This document shows positions 43,483 to 52,304 of a stretch of 64,000 nt of DNA, piece by piece. This stretch comes from Paenibacillus nasutitermitis. Its GTDB lineage: Bacteria > Bacillota > Bacilli > Paenibacillales > Paenibacillaceae. The stretch covers positions 1,976,171 through 2,040,170 of the forward strand of contig NZ_BMHP01000001.1 of the NCBI RefSeq assembly GCF_014641075.1, written 5' to 3'. The notes below the pieces were generated by a model. It made no database searches and had not been told where the DNA came from. It saw only the letters and a program-made list of their open reading frames with translations. Both the position numbers and the translations under genes were made by a program. The first letter of the stretch is position 1. Each line of letters begins with the position of its first letter.

Positions 43483-45438
43483 ATGAGTTTGCTAAAAGAT
43501 TGGCGCTTGCGGGCGTGGCTGTCACTCTGTCTGGTCCTGACATTGCTGATGCCAGTTTCAGGGTATGCGGCGGAAGGTAAAGGGACGGATGAACCAGCGT
43601 CATTGATTACAGGGGCGGGAGCTGCGGACTCGTTCGAGCAAATCTATCAGACAGATGGAATCATTCTGGATTATGATGGCTTGCAGGCACTTGTCTATCA
43701 ACCGCTGGATCAGACGATTTCGATTTCAGCTATTGATGGCAGCGCTTCCGAAATCATTGCAAACGGAATTACAGCAAGGCCGGATAAAGCCCAATTGACA
43801 GAGGAGGGAGCTTTGTTCCATCTGCCCGGGGTGTCTGGTGAATCCAAAGAGTTCAGAAATGGTGTACTTCAAACACTGCAGGCATACAGCTGGGTATCCA
43901 AAGGACCTTACCTCGTTTATTACGACAGTTCAGGAGACGACGGTTCACTCGATAGTCCAGGTACGAACGGCCTTCGCTTGCGCCACGGCAACCAGATTGA
44001 ATCGATCGTAAATCCGCAAAATCATTATTATCCGCTTGGCGGGTATGATGTTAGCGAGGATGGCACGGTGGCTTATTCGTTTGTCGGCCAGCTGTTCCGG
44101 TATAAGGACGGTCAGAGTCAACCGCTGACAGAACCTCTCACACAGCCGGATCTCAACGATCAGGATAATTCCGAAGTCAAGGTGGATGGAACATCCATCA
44201 TGTTCACCTCCTATAATCCTGATCCTGCCGTGAAGCTGCTTGCCGGGGTACAACTGGTTACTTTGGCGGGTCCTTATGATGATTATTTGTATTATTACCA
44301 GGAAACTCTCCGAAACACAGGATTCGCTATAGCAGAAGGATGGTCGGTCTATCCTAAAATGGACGAATCCGGCCGGTATTCAACATTATGGCTTCGTTCC
44401 CCGGAATGGATTGAGACTTCCATCGTATCGGAACCCGGAACCAATAGGGTAATAGCGGTATCTCCTTCAGGCGAAGTTGTATACGGACAAGTGGAGGATG
44501 GGGCCACCCGTTATGAATTAAACCGGCTTAATCCTTCAACGGGGGAACGCGAGAGTGTCGAAGTTCCATCAGGCCGCGCGAAATGGATCGACGGCGGCTG
44601 GCGTTTCTTGACAGATTCGGTTGTGTACCAGTTGGGAGCAGGCCAAGAAAATCCCGAATCGCTGCTTGTGGATCCAGGCAATCTGGATTTGCAGACAGGG
44701 GATGAAAGCCAATTGACGGTGACGGCCCAATATGCCGGAGGACAAACGAAAGACGTTACACAAACCGCTATTTATACGACATCGAACGCTGCTGTCGTAT
44801 CCGTATCCGATAATGGTGCGGTCCTCGCGCTGGCTTCGGGTACGGCCGTCATTACTGTCACCTATGGAGGCCAACAATCGTCTGTTCAAGTTACGATTGA
44901 GAACCAGCCGCCTACCGTGCAATCGCTTCGTTTCTCGCCTGCTTCGTTGAACATGACAGCAGGCAATGCCGAACCGTTCACCGTATTTGCGCTCTACAGC
45001 GACGACACGCAGCGGGATGTCACGATGGATAGTGAATTTTCCTCGTCCGATTCATCTGTGGCTGCTGTAGCGGCAAATAAGAGCAGCATAGATGCCATAG
45101 CTGCAGGGAGCACCGTAATAACAGCTGTCTACGGCGGGAAATCCGCTGATCTGCAGGTTCGTGTTGAACCTGAGGCTGATATCGTCAAAGAGCTGGCCCT
45201 TCTGATTAAGAACGAGAAGATGAAGGTCGGCAAGAGCAGGCAGCTCGTTGTGTATGCTTTTCACAGCAGCGGGGAGTGGGGTGAGGTAACTTCTTCGGCT
45301 GAATATGCCTCTTCCAATCCTTCGGTCGTAACCGTCAAGGCAGGGGGGAAACTCACTGCAAAATCGCGTGGAACAGCAATCATTACCGTCACGTATGGCG
45401 GTGTGGAGCGGTCCTTGACGATCACAGTCAAACGCTGA
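43483..45438 (+). CDS. Secreted protein with beta-propeller-like body and Big_2 repeats
   Basis: 651 residues from the ATG at 43483; an ATG at 43474 lies almost on the GAGGAGGT site. Signal peptide (WLSLCLVLTLLMPVSGYAA). Residues ~30-390 are beta-rich and unassigned (propeller-like feel: GGYDVSEDGTVAYSF, ISPSGEVVYG-type strands). Residues ~395-650 hold three Big_2 (bacterial Ig-like) repeats, each with a ...YxTSNxxVVSVxxxG...GTAVITVTYGG pattern. A cell-surface or extracellular adhesion or sensing role is likely. No LPXTG or SLH anchor is present. Confidence 0.82.
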   Translation: MSLLKDWRLRAWLSLCLVLTLLMPVSGYAAEGKGTDEPASLITGAGAADSFEQIYQTDGIILDYDGLQALVYQPLDQTISISAIDGSASEIIANGITARPDKAQLTEEGALFHLPGVSGESKEFRNGVLQTLQAYSWVSKGPYLVYYDSSGDDGSLDSPGTNGLRLRHGNQIESIVNPQNHYYPLGGYDVSEDGTVAYSFVGQLFRYKDGQSQPLTEPLTQPDLNDQDNSEVKVDGTSIMFTSYNPDPAVKLLAGVQLVTLAGPYDDYLYYYQETLRNTGFAIAEGWSVYPKMDESGRYSTLWLRSPEWIETSIVSEPGTNRVIAVSPSGEVVYGQVEDGATRYELNRLNPSTGERESVEVPSGRAKWIDGGWRFLTDSVVYQLGAGQENPESLLVDPGNLDLQTGDESQLTVTAQYAGGQTKDVTQTAIYTTSNAAVVSVSDNGAVLALASGTAVITVTYGGQQSSVQVTIENQPPTVQSLRFSPASLNMTAGNAEPFTVFALYSDDTQRDVTMDSEFSSSDSSVAAVAANKSSIDAIAAGSTVITAVYGGKSADLQVRVEPEADIVKELALLIKNEKMKVGKSRQLVVYAFHSSGEWGEVTSSAEYASSNPSVVTVKAGGKLTAKSRGTAIITVTYGGVERSLTITVKR

Positions 45439-45511
45439 CCATCTAATCATTCATCAGCAGAATTCTACAGAAAGTTTCGCAGATTAAAATGATTCTGTTT
45501 ATAGTTAATCC

Positions 45512-45554
45512 AAAAGGAATTTGCTGTGCCGTAGGCGCTGCAGATTCCTTTTTT
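45512..45554 (+). terminator. Terminator after the Big_2 protein gene
   Basis: AAAAGGAAT-TGC paired with GCAG-ATTCCTTTT, followed by TT; total six T residues. Confidence 0.75.
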
Positions 45555-45645
45555 CCACCCAAGACAATTCTGTAATATATAATAAGGGATAGATATCGCA
45601 TCATCTTACATCATTTGATGAAGGGACGGAGGTCGAGCACAAAGT

Positions 45646-46563
45646 ATGAACAAGCCTTATATTTTTAAAGAACAGGAAACCGAAAATATCATCAAGCATT
45701 TTGGCCGTGAATTTTATGAGGACGTTGCGAGGAAAATGGAACGTTTTGCGCATAAGTGGACATTAACTTCTTTTGAGCTTATTCCTTCCTATTCGGCAAA
45801 TCTGGTTTTTAAATGTCATGCAGCCAACTACGGTCGTGTTGTGTTGAAAATAGGCAGGCCTTCTTCAGGGGAAATAAATGCAGAATTTAATACGCTGCGT
45901 CACTATAACGGCAAACGGTTTTGCAAAGTCATAGATGCTGATATTGAGAACGCCCTTCTTCTCGAAGAGTGTGTGGAGCCAGGAAAGCCTTTAAGGGAAG
46001 AAACTAATCTGCACCAAAGACTTGCAGTATTTTGTTCGCTCTATGATGGCCTGCATCTACCCCCTGACAAGGAGAACAGCTATCCAGCTTATTCAGGGTG
46101 GGTTGGCAGGATAACGGAATACATGAGCAAGCGGGAAGATTGCATAGAATTATATGGGCATATGAAAAAAGCACAAGATATTCACACTTCGATATCCGCT
46201 TTGTATTCTCAAACGATGCTGCTGCATGGCGACTTCCATCATGATAATATTTTGCTGGGAAAAGAAGGAGCGTACATCATAATCGACCCTAAAGGTGTAC
46301 TAGGCGACCCTGTATTTGATATACCTCGTTTTATCCTCAATGAATTTGACGATGAAATAACGGCGGAAACCTATAGGAAAATAAACGAAATCATAGCTAT
46401 CCTGGAAAAAAACCTTCAGATTCCAAACGCTATCTTAAAACAATGCCTTTATGTTGAAACCGCGATGGGGATTTGCTGGAGCGTCGAAGACGGCTCAACA
46501 CCGGAGGAATATCCTGGTCTGCTCAGAACGGTTGCTTTTGCAGAATCATTGTTGGGTACTTGA
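45646..46563 (+). CDS. Aminoglycoside/hydroxyurea kinase-like phosphotransferase (APH(6)-like)
   Basis: 305 residues. Lys in VVLKIGRPSSGEINAEF for ATP, catalytic loop LLHGDFHHDNILLG and metal-binding Asp in YIIIDPKGVLGDPVFDI. The DPKG-GDPxFD wording is typical of the aminoglycoside/hydroxyurea antibiotic resistance kinase family that holds APH(6) (StrB-like) enzymes. So it could phosphorylate streptomycin at position 6. It is 29 kb from the StrA-like gene, not in one operon. GGACGGAGG about 12 bases upstream. Confidence 0.87.
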   Translation: MNKPYIFKEQETENIIKHFGREFYEDVARKMERFAHKWTLTSFELIPSYSANLVFKCHAANYGRVVLKIGRPSSGEINAEFNTLRHYNGKRFCKVIDADIENALLLEECVEPGKPLREETNLHQRLAVFCSLYDGLHLPPDKENSYPAYSGWVGRITEYMSKREDCIELYGHMKKAQDIHTSISALYSQTMLLHGDFHHDNILLGKEGAYIIIDPKGVLGDPVFDIPRFILNEFDDEITAETYRKINEIIAILEKNLQIPNAILKQCLYVETAMGICWSVEDGSTPEEYPGLLRTVAFAESLLGT

Positions 46564-46589
46564 TTGGAGGAAATTCAGGTCATCACAAG

Positions 46590-46630
46590 AAAAGGACAGA
46601 TCGAATAATTTCATTCGTTCTGTCCTTTTT
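46590..46630. terminator. Bidirectional terminator
   Basis: AAAGGACAGA-CGAAT / ATTCG-TCTGTCCTTT stem with T residues on the plus strand and T residues on the minus strand; between the convergent kinase and immunity-like genes. Confidence 0.88.
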
Positions 46631-46650
46631 CGAATGTGACATTAGTCTGA

Positions 46651-47151
46651 CTACATCAATTTGTCCTTATAGGATTCCTGAAACCACTCATAATTCTCAA
46701 GTATACGTTCCTGGTCCGTATCATTTAATGCTTGATATCGGTCGACTACGGAACGGAGAAACGAAGATGGGAGCGACTGTCCAACGGGTTGCAGACTATC
46801 CGTGGACAAGTTATCCATCATGGCCCCTAATAATGCGGCAGGAGCATGTGACACCTGTTTGCGAATGATCTCCATCGCGAGCTCAGCATCACCTTCATAA
46901 AGCAGATTAAATGCAACCGCTTGGAGGAATTCATCTCCCAGGTTTTCTGCCAGTATCTTCGAGCAGGAAGGTACTGCTGCTTCTGTATCTCTTATAGATA
47001 ATTCCGTTAAAGCTGCCGCGGCTTCTTCAAATATTTCCAGACGGTTTATAATGACCATCAATTCGTCATTATTCATACCGGAAATATAATCCTCATAATT
47101 AACGATTCTGTCCAGAGCGGTTGCGTTTACCATCGGATCGTTATTTTCCAT
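46651..47151 (-). CDS. Acidic helical protein, candidate immunity partner of the PrsW fusion
   Basis: 166 residues, no signal peptide or TM. Rich in Glu/Asp and Leu/Ala, almost all helical by eye: DELMVIINRLEIFEEAAAAL, DEFLQAVAFNLLYEGDAELA, FLRSVVDRYQALNDTDQERI. The amphipathic helix pairs look HEAT/ARM-like, as in several polymorphic-toxin immunity families. Starts 16 bases after the stop of the PrsW fusion gene, with GGAGGTGC seven bases before the ATG, so it is co-transcribed as the downstream gene, the standard position for an immunity gene. No family is recognised; the immunity role is inference from position and composition. Confidence 0.6.
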   Translation of the reverse strand: MENNDPMVNATALDRIVNYEDYISGMNNDELMVIINRLEIFEEAAAALTELSIRDTEAAVPSCSKILAENLGDEFLQAVAFNLLYEGDAELAMEIIRKQVSHAPAALLGAMMDNLSTDSLQPVGQSLPSSFLRSVVDRYQALNDTDQERILENYEWFQESYKDKLM

Positions 47152-47167
47152 CTTGCACCTCCATATC

Positions 47168-49276
47168 CTAACTCGTCATTGGGATCAGCTTGACCGTTAC
47201 TAAATAAGGTTTGCCGTCAACCATCTTCCACGTTGATAATGTCTTGAGTTTGCCACTCGGACCCTCAAGCACGCTTGGGACATCCAGCGTATGATCAGGC
47301 TTTACCTGTTTACCCACATCCATTAAATGCTTTGCAATGGACTGGTTATTTTCTATTGTATCATCAAGCCCTACAGATTCGAGATTTTTCCTCATATCAT
47401 CCGAGCGCTCAAAATTATGTTTCATTTTTTCAAGACTTTTAAGACGGGATGCGTTCTTGGGGTCAGCATCAAATACTTTCCGCTGTGTCTGTTTTAATTG
47501 CTTCAAATCGCGAATCTCTTGCTTCACATCCTGAATATTGACATTGACCTTGCCTCTCAAATATTTTTCTATTTTATCAACAGGTACGATCGTGTTGCCG
47601 TCCGTAAATACCTTGATGGCTTTCCCGCTTTGCGGAGCAATAACCTCTTCGGTTTTAAGCTGTGGCGGTTTGGGCCTAACCGGTACATCGACATCCGACT
47701 TCCGTTTGCCGATCTTATCCAATAGCTTGCGCACATAGCCGCGGCCTTTGCTGCCTAACCATTTAAGCCCTTTGCCAAAAGGAATTCTACTTAGAATAAT
47801 ACCTGCAACCACGGAAAGCATGTTTTCGGGAGTCAGCAGTCTCTTCGGATCGCGGATATAACCGGCAATTTCATGACCGCTTCCGGCGATTCCTGCTCCT
47901 GTCAACGCGATGCCCAGAGCCGGGAAGAATCCGACGGCCAGCATCGACAAGGCAATGGCTCCGAGTATAATCGCACCTTGTTCATACCATTCCAGCCGAT
48001 CCCACCAATTCTGCAGCGAATCAAACATGCAGGCGTAGCAGGACGTTTCGCTTCCATCCGTAAGGGTCCCCATGCTTGCAAATAAGCCAGCGGCCAGCAG
48101 CAAAATGACAGCAAGTCCCGTCAACGCCTGATAAAGAACTTTCACCCGGGCCTGGAGAGGCTCCTGACGGCCTGCCGCTTCCTCATTCCCATAAAGCAAA
48201 TGAAATCCAAGCTCTCTGCGCTCCCGGTAAAAGCCTAGCCAGTATGCGAATTTACTCCGTTCCAGGCAGATAGAGCGGGTCATGTTGAACAGCTCAGAAA
48301 GCGGATTTAGAAAAGTCTCGTTCGGCAGCGACGGAAGACGTGTCTGTATCTTGTTTAACGCCATGTAATCGGCAATAAGCGATGCGGCCAGCATCAACAG
48401 TAAGGCCGGCTTTGTTTTATAGCCGCTTCCAGTCCAATCATGAATCCGTAATACCCAGTCGGGCAGCTTGAATTGGCCATTATAAGCCGCATGATCCAGA
48501 ATGGACCAGAGCAAAAGCACGACAGGGAAGAGAAAGACCCATTTCGTCAGTCTCGTCCGCAGCCGGAACGCAATTCCGAATCCCAGAGCGATCATGGCCG
48601 TATGTACGGGATGACTGACCGTCATAAGCGTAGGCAAAAAGCTTTCTTCGAAGTATCCGGGAAACAGCGTGAAAAAATCCCAATGGATTGTCTTCCCGCC
48701 CAGCCATGTTGAACTGTAATCCCCGGGGCCGGAACTGAGCCACCTTCGGGAGAGCTCTTCCATCAATTGGAAGCCGACGCCAGTTGCTGCACCTATGAGC
48801 GTGTAATCGCTTAAGCTCAAGGCGGAAGCCCGACGTGAAAAGAACAGGAAAAGGCCCAGCGGAAGAAGCTTCCATAATTCTTCGAATATAGGCGTGATGA
48901 CAGCAACAGACCAAGTGTCGGAGGTGGTGCCGCCGAACAGGCCATGAAAGATATTGACGGTAAGCGTCGTTAACGGTACGACCAAAATAACACCTGCTAG
49001 AACGAACAAAACGATCGGTTTCCACGGAAGTGTCTTGCTCCGGCACAGAAACCAAAATTGCAGCAGCACATAAATGGACCATAAATATTGAACCATCATG
49101 GTACGCGAATCTTTCACGAAAAACAAGCTTAAAACAAAGATGATAAGCGACAGCCAGGAAAAAATCGTATAAGCCGTTTTGATATACGGATATTTCTCAA
49201 TCCATCTTCGGCATGTTCGAAAGATAGACTCAAGGTAATCCCGAATCCCAGTTCGAATGGACCAGATTGAATTCAC
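47168..49276 (-). CDS. PrsW-type intramembrane protease fused to a toxin-like C-terminal tail
   Basis: 702 residues. Residues ~35-275 form a multi-TM core with the PrsW/glutamic-type protease motifs intact: E132-E133-x-x-K136 (FEELWK), E173-E174 (MEELSR), H222-x-x-H225 (HPVHTAM) and H262 (LDHAAYN). Further TM helices at ~383-402 and ~435-465 are followed by a Gly-rich segment and a soluble tail (~510-702). The tail has a Pro-rich linker (VPVRPKPPQ), a charged helix (IRDLKQLKQTQRKVFDADPK), His650 and a C-terminal STWKMVDGKPYLVTVKLIP, looking like a polymorphic-toxin domain. GTG start with AAGGAGGCG eight bases upstream. Read as a membrane-tethered effector, possibly self-releasing. Confidence 0.7.
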   Translation of the reverse strand: MNSIWSIRTGIRDYLESIFRTCRRWIEKYPYIKTAYTIFSWLSLIIFVLSLFFVKDSRTMMVQYLWSIYVLLQFWFLCRSKTLPWKPIVLFVLAGVILVVPLTTLTVNIFHGLFGGTTSDTWSVAVITPIFEELWKLLPLGLFLFFSRRASALSLSDYTLIGAATGVGFQLMEELSRRWLSSGPGDYSSTWLGGKTIHWDFFTLFPGYFEESFLPTLMTVSHPVHTAMIALGFGIAFRLRTRLTKWVFLFPVVLLLWSILDHAAYNGQFKLPDWVLRIHDWTGSGYKTKPALLLMLAASLIADYMALNKIQTRLPSLPNETFLNPLSELFNMTRSICLERSKFAYWLGFYRERRELGFHLLYGNEEAAGRQEPLQARVKVLYQALTGLAVILLLAAGLFASMGTLTDGSETSCYACMFDSLQNWWDRLEWYEQGAIILGAIALSMLAVGFFPALGIALTGAGIAGSGHEIAGYIRDPKRLLTPENMLSVVAGIILSRIPFGKGLKWLGSKGRGYVRKLLDKIGKRKSDVDVPVRPKPPQLKTEEVIAPQSGKAIKVFTDGNTIVPVDKIEKYLRGKVNVNIQDVKQEIRDLKQLKQTQRKVFDADPKNASRLKSLEKMKHNFERSDDMRKNLESVGLDDTIENNQSIAKHLMDVGKQVKPDHTLDVPSVLEGPSGKLKTLSTWKMVDGKPYLVTVKLIPMTS

Positions 49277-49435
49277 TTATGTTCGCCTCCTTGGGAAACC
49301 GGCCTCATGCGAACGGGACGTCTCCCTTGACGAGGGTCCGGCCGTAAAGCAAAAATACACGGATGAGAACCAGGTTGCCGATCGATCGGAGCTGCGGTTT
49401 ATCGAGTAGGTCCCGCAACTTAGCTGACAAGGAAT
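49277..49435 (-). other. Long 5' leader of the PrsW-fusion operon
   Basis: About 160 bases between the predicted transcription start and the GTG. GC-rich nested inverted repeats (GGAC/GTCC and CCGG/CCGG around 49305-49365) suggest RNA structure. No known riboswitch class recognised. Confidence 0.35.
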
Positions 49436-49441
49436 ACTAGT

Positions 49442-49470
49442 ATTATAGACATTGTGAGAAAATATGACAA
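49442..49470 (-). promoter_or_regulatory. Strong sigma-A promoter of the PrsW-fusion operon
   Basis: Minus strand TTGTCA, 17 bases, TATAAT. Divergent from the padR promoter about 95 bases away. Confidence 0.7.
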
Positions 49471-49564
49471 AAGGCGCAGGTCTCAAATCTGGTGGACATG
49501 GTCGATAAATTCCCGGGAATCCAGGGTGATATATTAAATAGTATGCTCTATTTTTCAACATGCC

Positions 49565-49617
49565 TTGACGTATACAGTTCAACTATATATTATGGAAATA
49601 TACAGCTCGACTGTATA
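49565..49617 (+). promoter_or_regulatory. padR promoter with two tandem operators
   Basis: TTGACG at 49565, 17 bases, TATTAT at 49588. Operator 1 (49571-49589, TATACAGTTCAACTATATA) fills the spacer; operator 2 (49599-49617, arms TATACAG/CTGTATA) covers the transcription start. Repeats are 28 bases apart. Confidence 0.75.
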
Positions 49618-49663
49618 GTGTGAAAGAATAGAACCAGCTATGACATTCATAAGGAGGAGCAAG

Positions 49664-49990
49664 ATGAACCGGGATAAAAACTTGCCTTTGACAGAGACGG
49701 TGTATTACATTCTGCTGGCGCTAATGGAACCGTCGCATGGCTATTTGATACTGCAAAAGGTCGAAGAATTGAGTGACGAACAAGTCCGTTTAGCTGCAGG
49801 CACTTTATACGGAGCGATTGAAAACCTGTTGAAACTCAAGCTGATCCAGCCAGTGAAAAGCGAAGACAAGCGTCGCAAGGTTTACCTGATCACGGAAAAG
49901 GGAAAAGAAATATTGCTCTCAGACATGCAGAGAATGCAGCACATGATTGAGATCACGCAGACAATGGTAAAAAAAGGAGGGCTTAAGTAA
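49664..49990 (+). CDS. PadR-family transcriptional regulator
   Basis: 108 residues. LTETVYYILLALMEPSHGYL, LAAGTLYGAIENLLKLKLI and RRKVYLITEKGKE are the PadR winged helix. ATG at 49664 is six bases after AAGGAGGAG. Overlaps the DUF2812 gene by one base (TAATG). Represses itself and that partner through the two dyads in its promoter, by inference. Confidence 0.94.
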   Translation: MNRDKNLPLTETVYYILLALMEPSHGYLILQKVEELSDEQVRLAAGTLYGAIENLLKLKLIQPVKSEDKRRKVYLITEKGKEILLSDMQRMQHMIEITQTMVKKGGLK

Positions 49991-50622
49991 TGAAGATATT
50001 TAAATTATTTATGAATTATGACAAAGAAGAACGATACCTGGAGGAAATGGCCCGGAAAGGAAATAGGTTAACAAAAAAGGGGCTCTTCTATACGTTCAAG
50101 AAACAAGCGCCGCAGCAGATGGCCGTTCAGATTGATTACCGTCAGTTAAAAAGAAAGCAGGATTATCAGGATTATTTATCTTTGTTTGAAAATGCAGGTT
50201 GGCTTCATATTGCGGGAACACGTTCCTCAGGAGAGCAGTATTTTATGAAAATGAGTATTGACAGAGAAGAGGATCTTGCTATATTTTCAGACAGGATATC
50301 ATCCGCGCGGCGTTATCTGAAAAAAGCCTTCCACTCTATGATTCAGGCATGTTGTATGCTCCTGATTATTGCATTATTTCAGTACTGGGACATCGTTGAT
50401 TTTACAGGATTATGGAATCCGCAAGAATTTTTCTATACACCGGGACTATGGGAAAAAACGGGCAGCGCATTTAGAAAAAGTTTTTTATTTGAATTGATAT
50501 TTGTCGTTATCTTCCGGTTCGGCCCCCTATTCCTGTTAGCGTGCAATCTCATTCTCGTTGCCATATTAGCTGTCTGGGCCTTTAAAGTGTATCGTCAGGA
50601 ACAAGAATCTATCACATATTGA
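49990..50622 (+). CDS. DUF2812 membrane protein
   Basis: 210 residues. N-terminal soluble domain MKIFKLFMNYDKEERYLEEM, ARKGNRLTKKGLFYTFKK and YLSLFENAGWLHIAG is typical of DUF2812. Two TM helices follow (~118-132 AFHSMIQACCMLLIIALFQY region and ~178-200 FLLACNLILVAILAVWAF). DUF2812 genes commonly follow padR genes; function unknown. Confidence 0.85.
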   Translation: MKIFKLFMNYDKEERYLEEMARKGNRLTKKGLFYTFKKQAPQQMAVQIDYRQLKRKQDYQDYLSLFENAGWLHIAGTRSSGEQYFMKMSIDREEDLAIFSDRISSARRYLKKAFHSMIQACCMLLIIALFQYWDIVDFTGLWNPQEFFYTPGLWEKTGSAFRKSFLFELIFVVIFRFGPLFLLACNLILVAILAVWAFKVYRQEQESITY

Positions 50623-50693
50623 AAATATGCCCGGACTCATTAATAAAATAAGGGGCAACATGCTAGCGCCTATACAGTCAGTGAGGTGGACGA

Positions 50694-51356
50694 ATGAAGA
50701 ATGATGGATTATGGCAGGCTGGCGTTCGGTCCGTGGAACGGGAAGAGATCCGTTTTGCCCCGAACACCATATGGCAGGTGCAGGCACAAGGCTTCCGGGT
50801 GCAATTCATTTCGGATCTGCCTTTTGAACTTTATGCTCAAGATCAAATTATGATAACTGCAGGGGAAATGGGTACACCTTCCTGGGCAGCTTTTATCGGG
50901 ACAGTCGTGGAATGCAGTTCGGATTCCATCCTGCTGCTTACGAGTCCCGAATACGAGAACAGGCTAATGGACATACGAAAGTTCGAACGCAAGTTTTCTC
51001 CGCATCTTTCCTTAATTGGAGCCCGGGAAGTTATGGACAGGTTCGGTTTCTTCCCATCCTTTCATTATGATGAAATTACGAAGGTAAGTATGGAAGTCTC
51101 CGAACAACATGACTCTCAGAAGCATTTATCCGTAACGATTAACTATACATCTGCAGGTGAAATGGAGCAGCCAATTGACTTTTATTTCGAGGACATCGAA
51201 CCAGAAAATAGTTCTCCCGTTGAGGCATGCAATATTTGCCTGCAGCTAAGTTTCGCTTACGAAGACGAGCGGATTCGCGTGGAACTTGATGCCGTGACCG
51301 GATTCGCTGCATCGTTTCTTTGCCGCAGAATAGTTGTTCAATTCCATGACTCGTGA
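50694..51356 (+). CDS. Unknown soluble protein, Imm50-like by appearance
   Basis: 220 residues, no signal or TM. N-terminal strand-rich part (APNTIWQVQAQGFRVQFISD) and a C-terminal part with FHYDEITKVSMEVS, LSVTINYTSAG, and ICLQLSFAYEDERIRVELDA. The HYDEI-sVsme pattern followed by paired strands recalls Imm50-type immunity proteins, but I am not sure. TGAGGTGG six bases before the ATG. It lies beside the PrsW-fusion locus and a decayed gene. Confidence 0.55.
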   Translation: MKNDGLWQAGVRSVEREEIRFAPNTIWQVQAQGFRVQFISDLPFELYAQDQIMITAGEMGTPSWAAFIGTVVECSSDSILLLTSPEYENRLMDIRKFERKFSPHLSLIGAREVMDRFGFFPSFHYDEITKVSMEVSEQHDSQKHLSVTINYTSAGEMEQPIDFYFEDIEPENSSPVEACNICLQLSFAYEDERIRVELDAVTGFAASFLCRRIVVQFHDS

Positions 51357-51419
51357 TGAACCATTCAAGTTGTATCATACTTTAGCCAAGCTTAATAACG
51401 AGCCTTTAGGGGGATTAAC

Positions 51420-52218
51420 TTGCTTAATAAAAAGCTGTAGCCTTTTGCCGATCTTTCAGAGCATATGGATGGTTTTGAGATTGTATCCACTCAATTTGGC
51501 TGGGATAGCTGCGTGTATGTCCTGCTCAACAACCGAAACCCGGGAGGGGGGCGGGGAAAGATCATTCCAGTGGACCCGAAAAAAACGTATACCTGCAAGG
51601 TGCTGATTATTAAAGAAAATGTCATTGAGACTGTAGTGATGGAAGGCCAGCAGTTCAATTATCATTATGTCCAGCCGCTTCGGAATCAATTGCTTTTGGT
51701 CGGAACGACCAGCACATATTATGGCAAGGATAAATACGACCTGAACGCCAAGGTGTGTGATTACAATGGGAGCACCATTCGGGAGTTCCTGCTTGGAGAC
51801 GGGATTCAATCGGCAGCAATGGCTGGGACAAGCCAATCGGTGAGCAGGGTCTTGTCGCCTGGGATGAGTATGGCAATAAACGATATGAGGACCAAACGGC
51901 ATATATTGCCGATTGTTATGCAATGAATGTAGTCAGCGATGAGGAGGTCTGGTTTTATTACTATACGGATTTCTTGTTGGGCTGTGTCTCGGGCGGGCCC
52001 GAACAGGCTAAGGTCTCCTTTATAAATCCACAGATTTCCGGCTCCTCAGGATTTTGTACGGATGGCAATCACTTTCTATTTGACACAAGATCACATTCTT
52101 TAATAATCAGGGAATGCCGCTTATTCCGTTCGCTCAAGATTACCGTAAAAATCGAATGTTGTTTTGTGAAGTTAACTTACTGTACCAGGTACAGATCGAG
52201 GAGTTGCTCAAAGTATTG
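51420..52218 (+). pseudogene. Decayed propeller-like hypothetical gene
   Basis: The family frame can be followed from TTG 51420 (GGGGGA upstream): TAG at codon 7 (51438), then EHMDGFEIVSTQFGWDSCVY to FLLGDGIQS; then the frame changes and continues NGWDKPIGEQGLVAWDEYGN, YAMNVVSDEEVWFYYYTDFL. Compared with what the family should look like, about 20 codons of a ...ISYFDEGVFG-type segment are missing at the break near 51810, and the 3' end is scrambled. I recall intact relatives of ~300 residues in Bacillus; that is memory, not a search. Confidence 0.7.
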
Positions 52219-52248
52219 TAAGGTTGCTGCGGAATTGGAAAAAATCGG

Positions 52249-52276
52249 TTGACTTTGGAATATCATCTGATATATT
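52249..52276 (+). promoter_or_regulatory. gntR promoter with operator
   Basis: TTGACT, 16 bases, TATATT. The dyad ATATCA TC TGATAT (52260-52273) overlaps the -10; the same dyad with GA in the middle lies at 53078 before the dehydrogenase gene. Confidence 0.65.
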
Positions 52277-52304
52277 AGAATTAAAAAGACCAGCAGGTGA
52301 TCAC

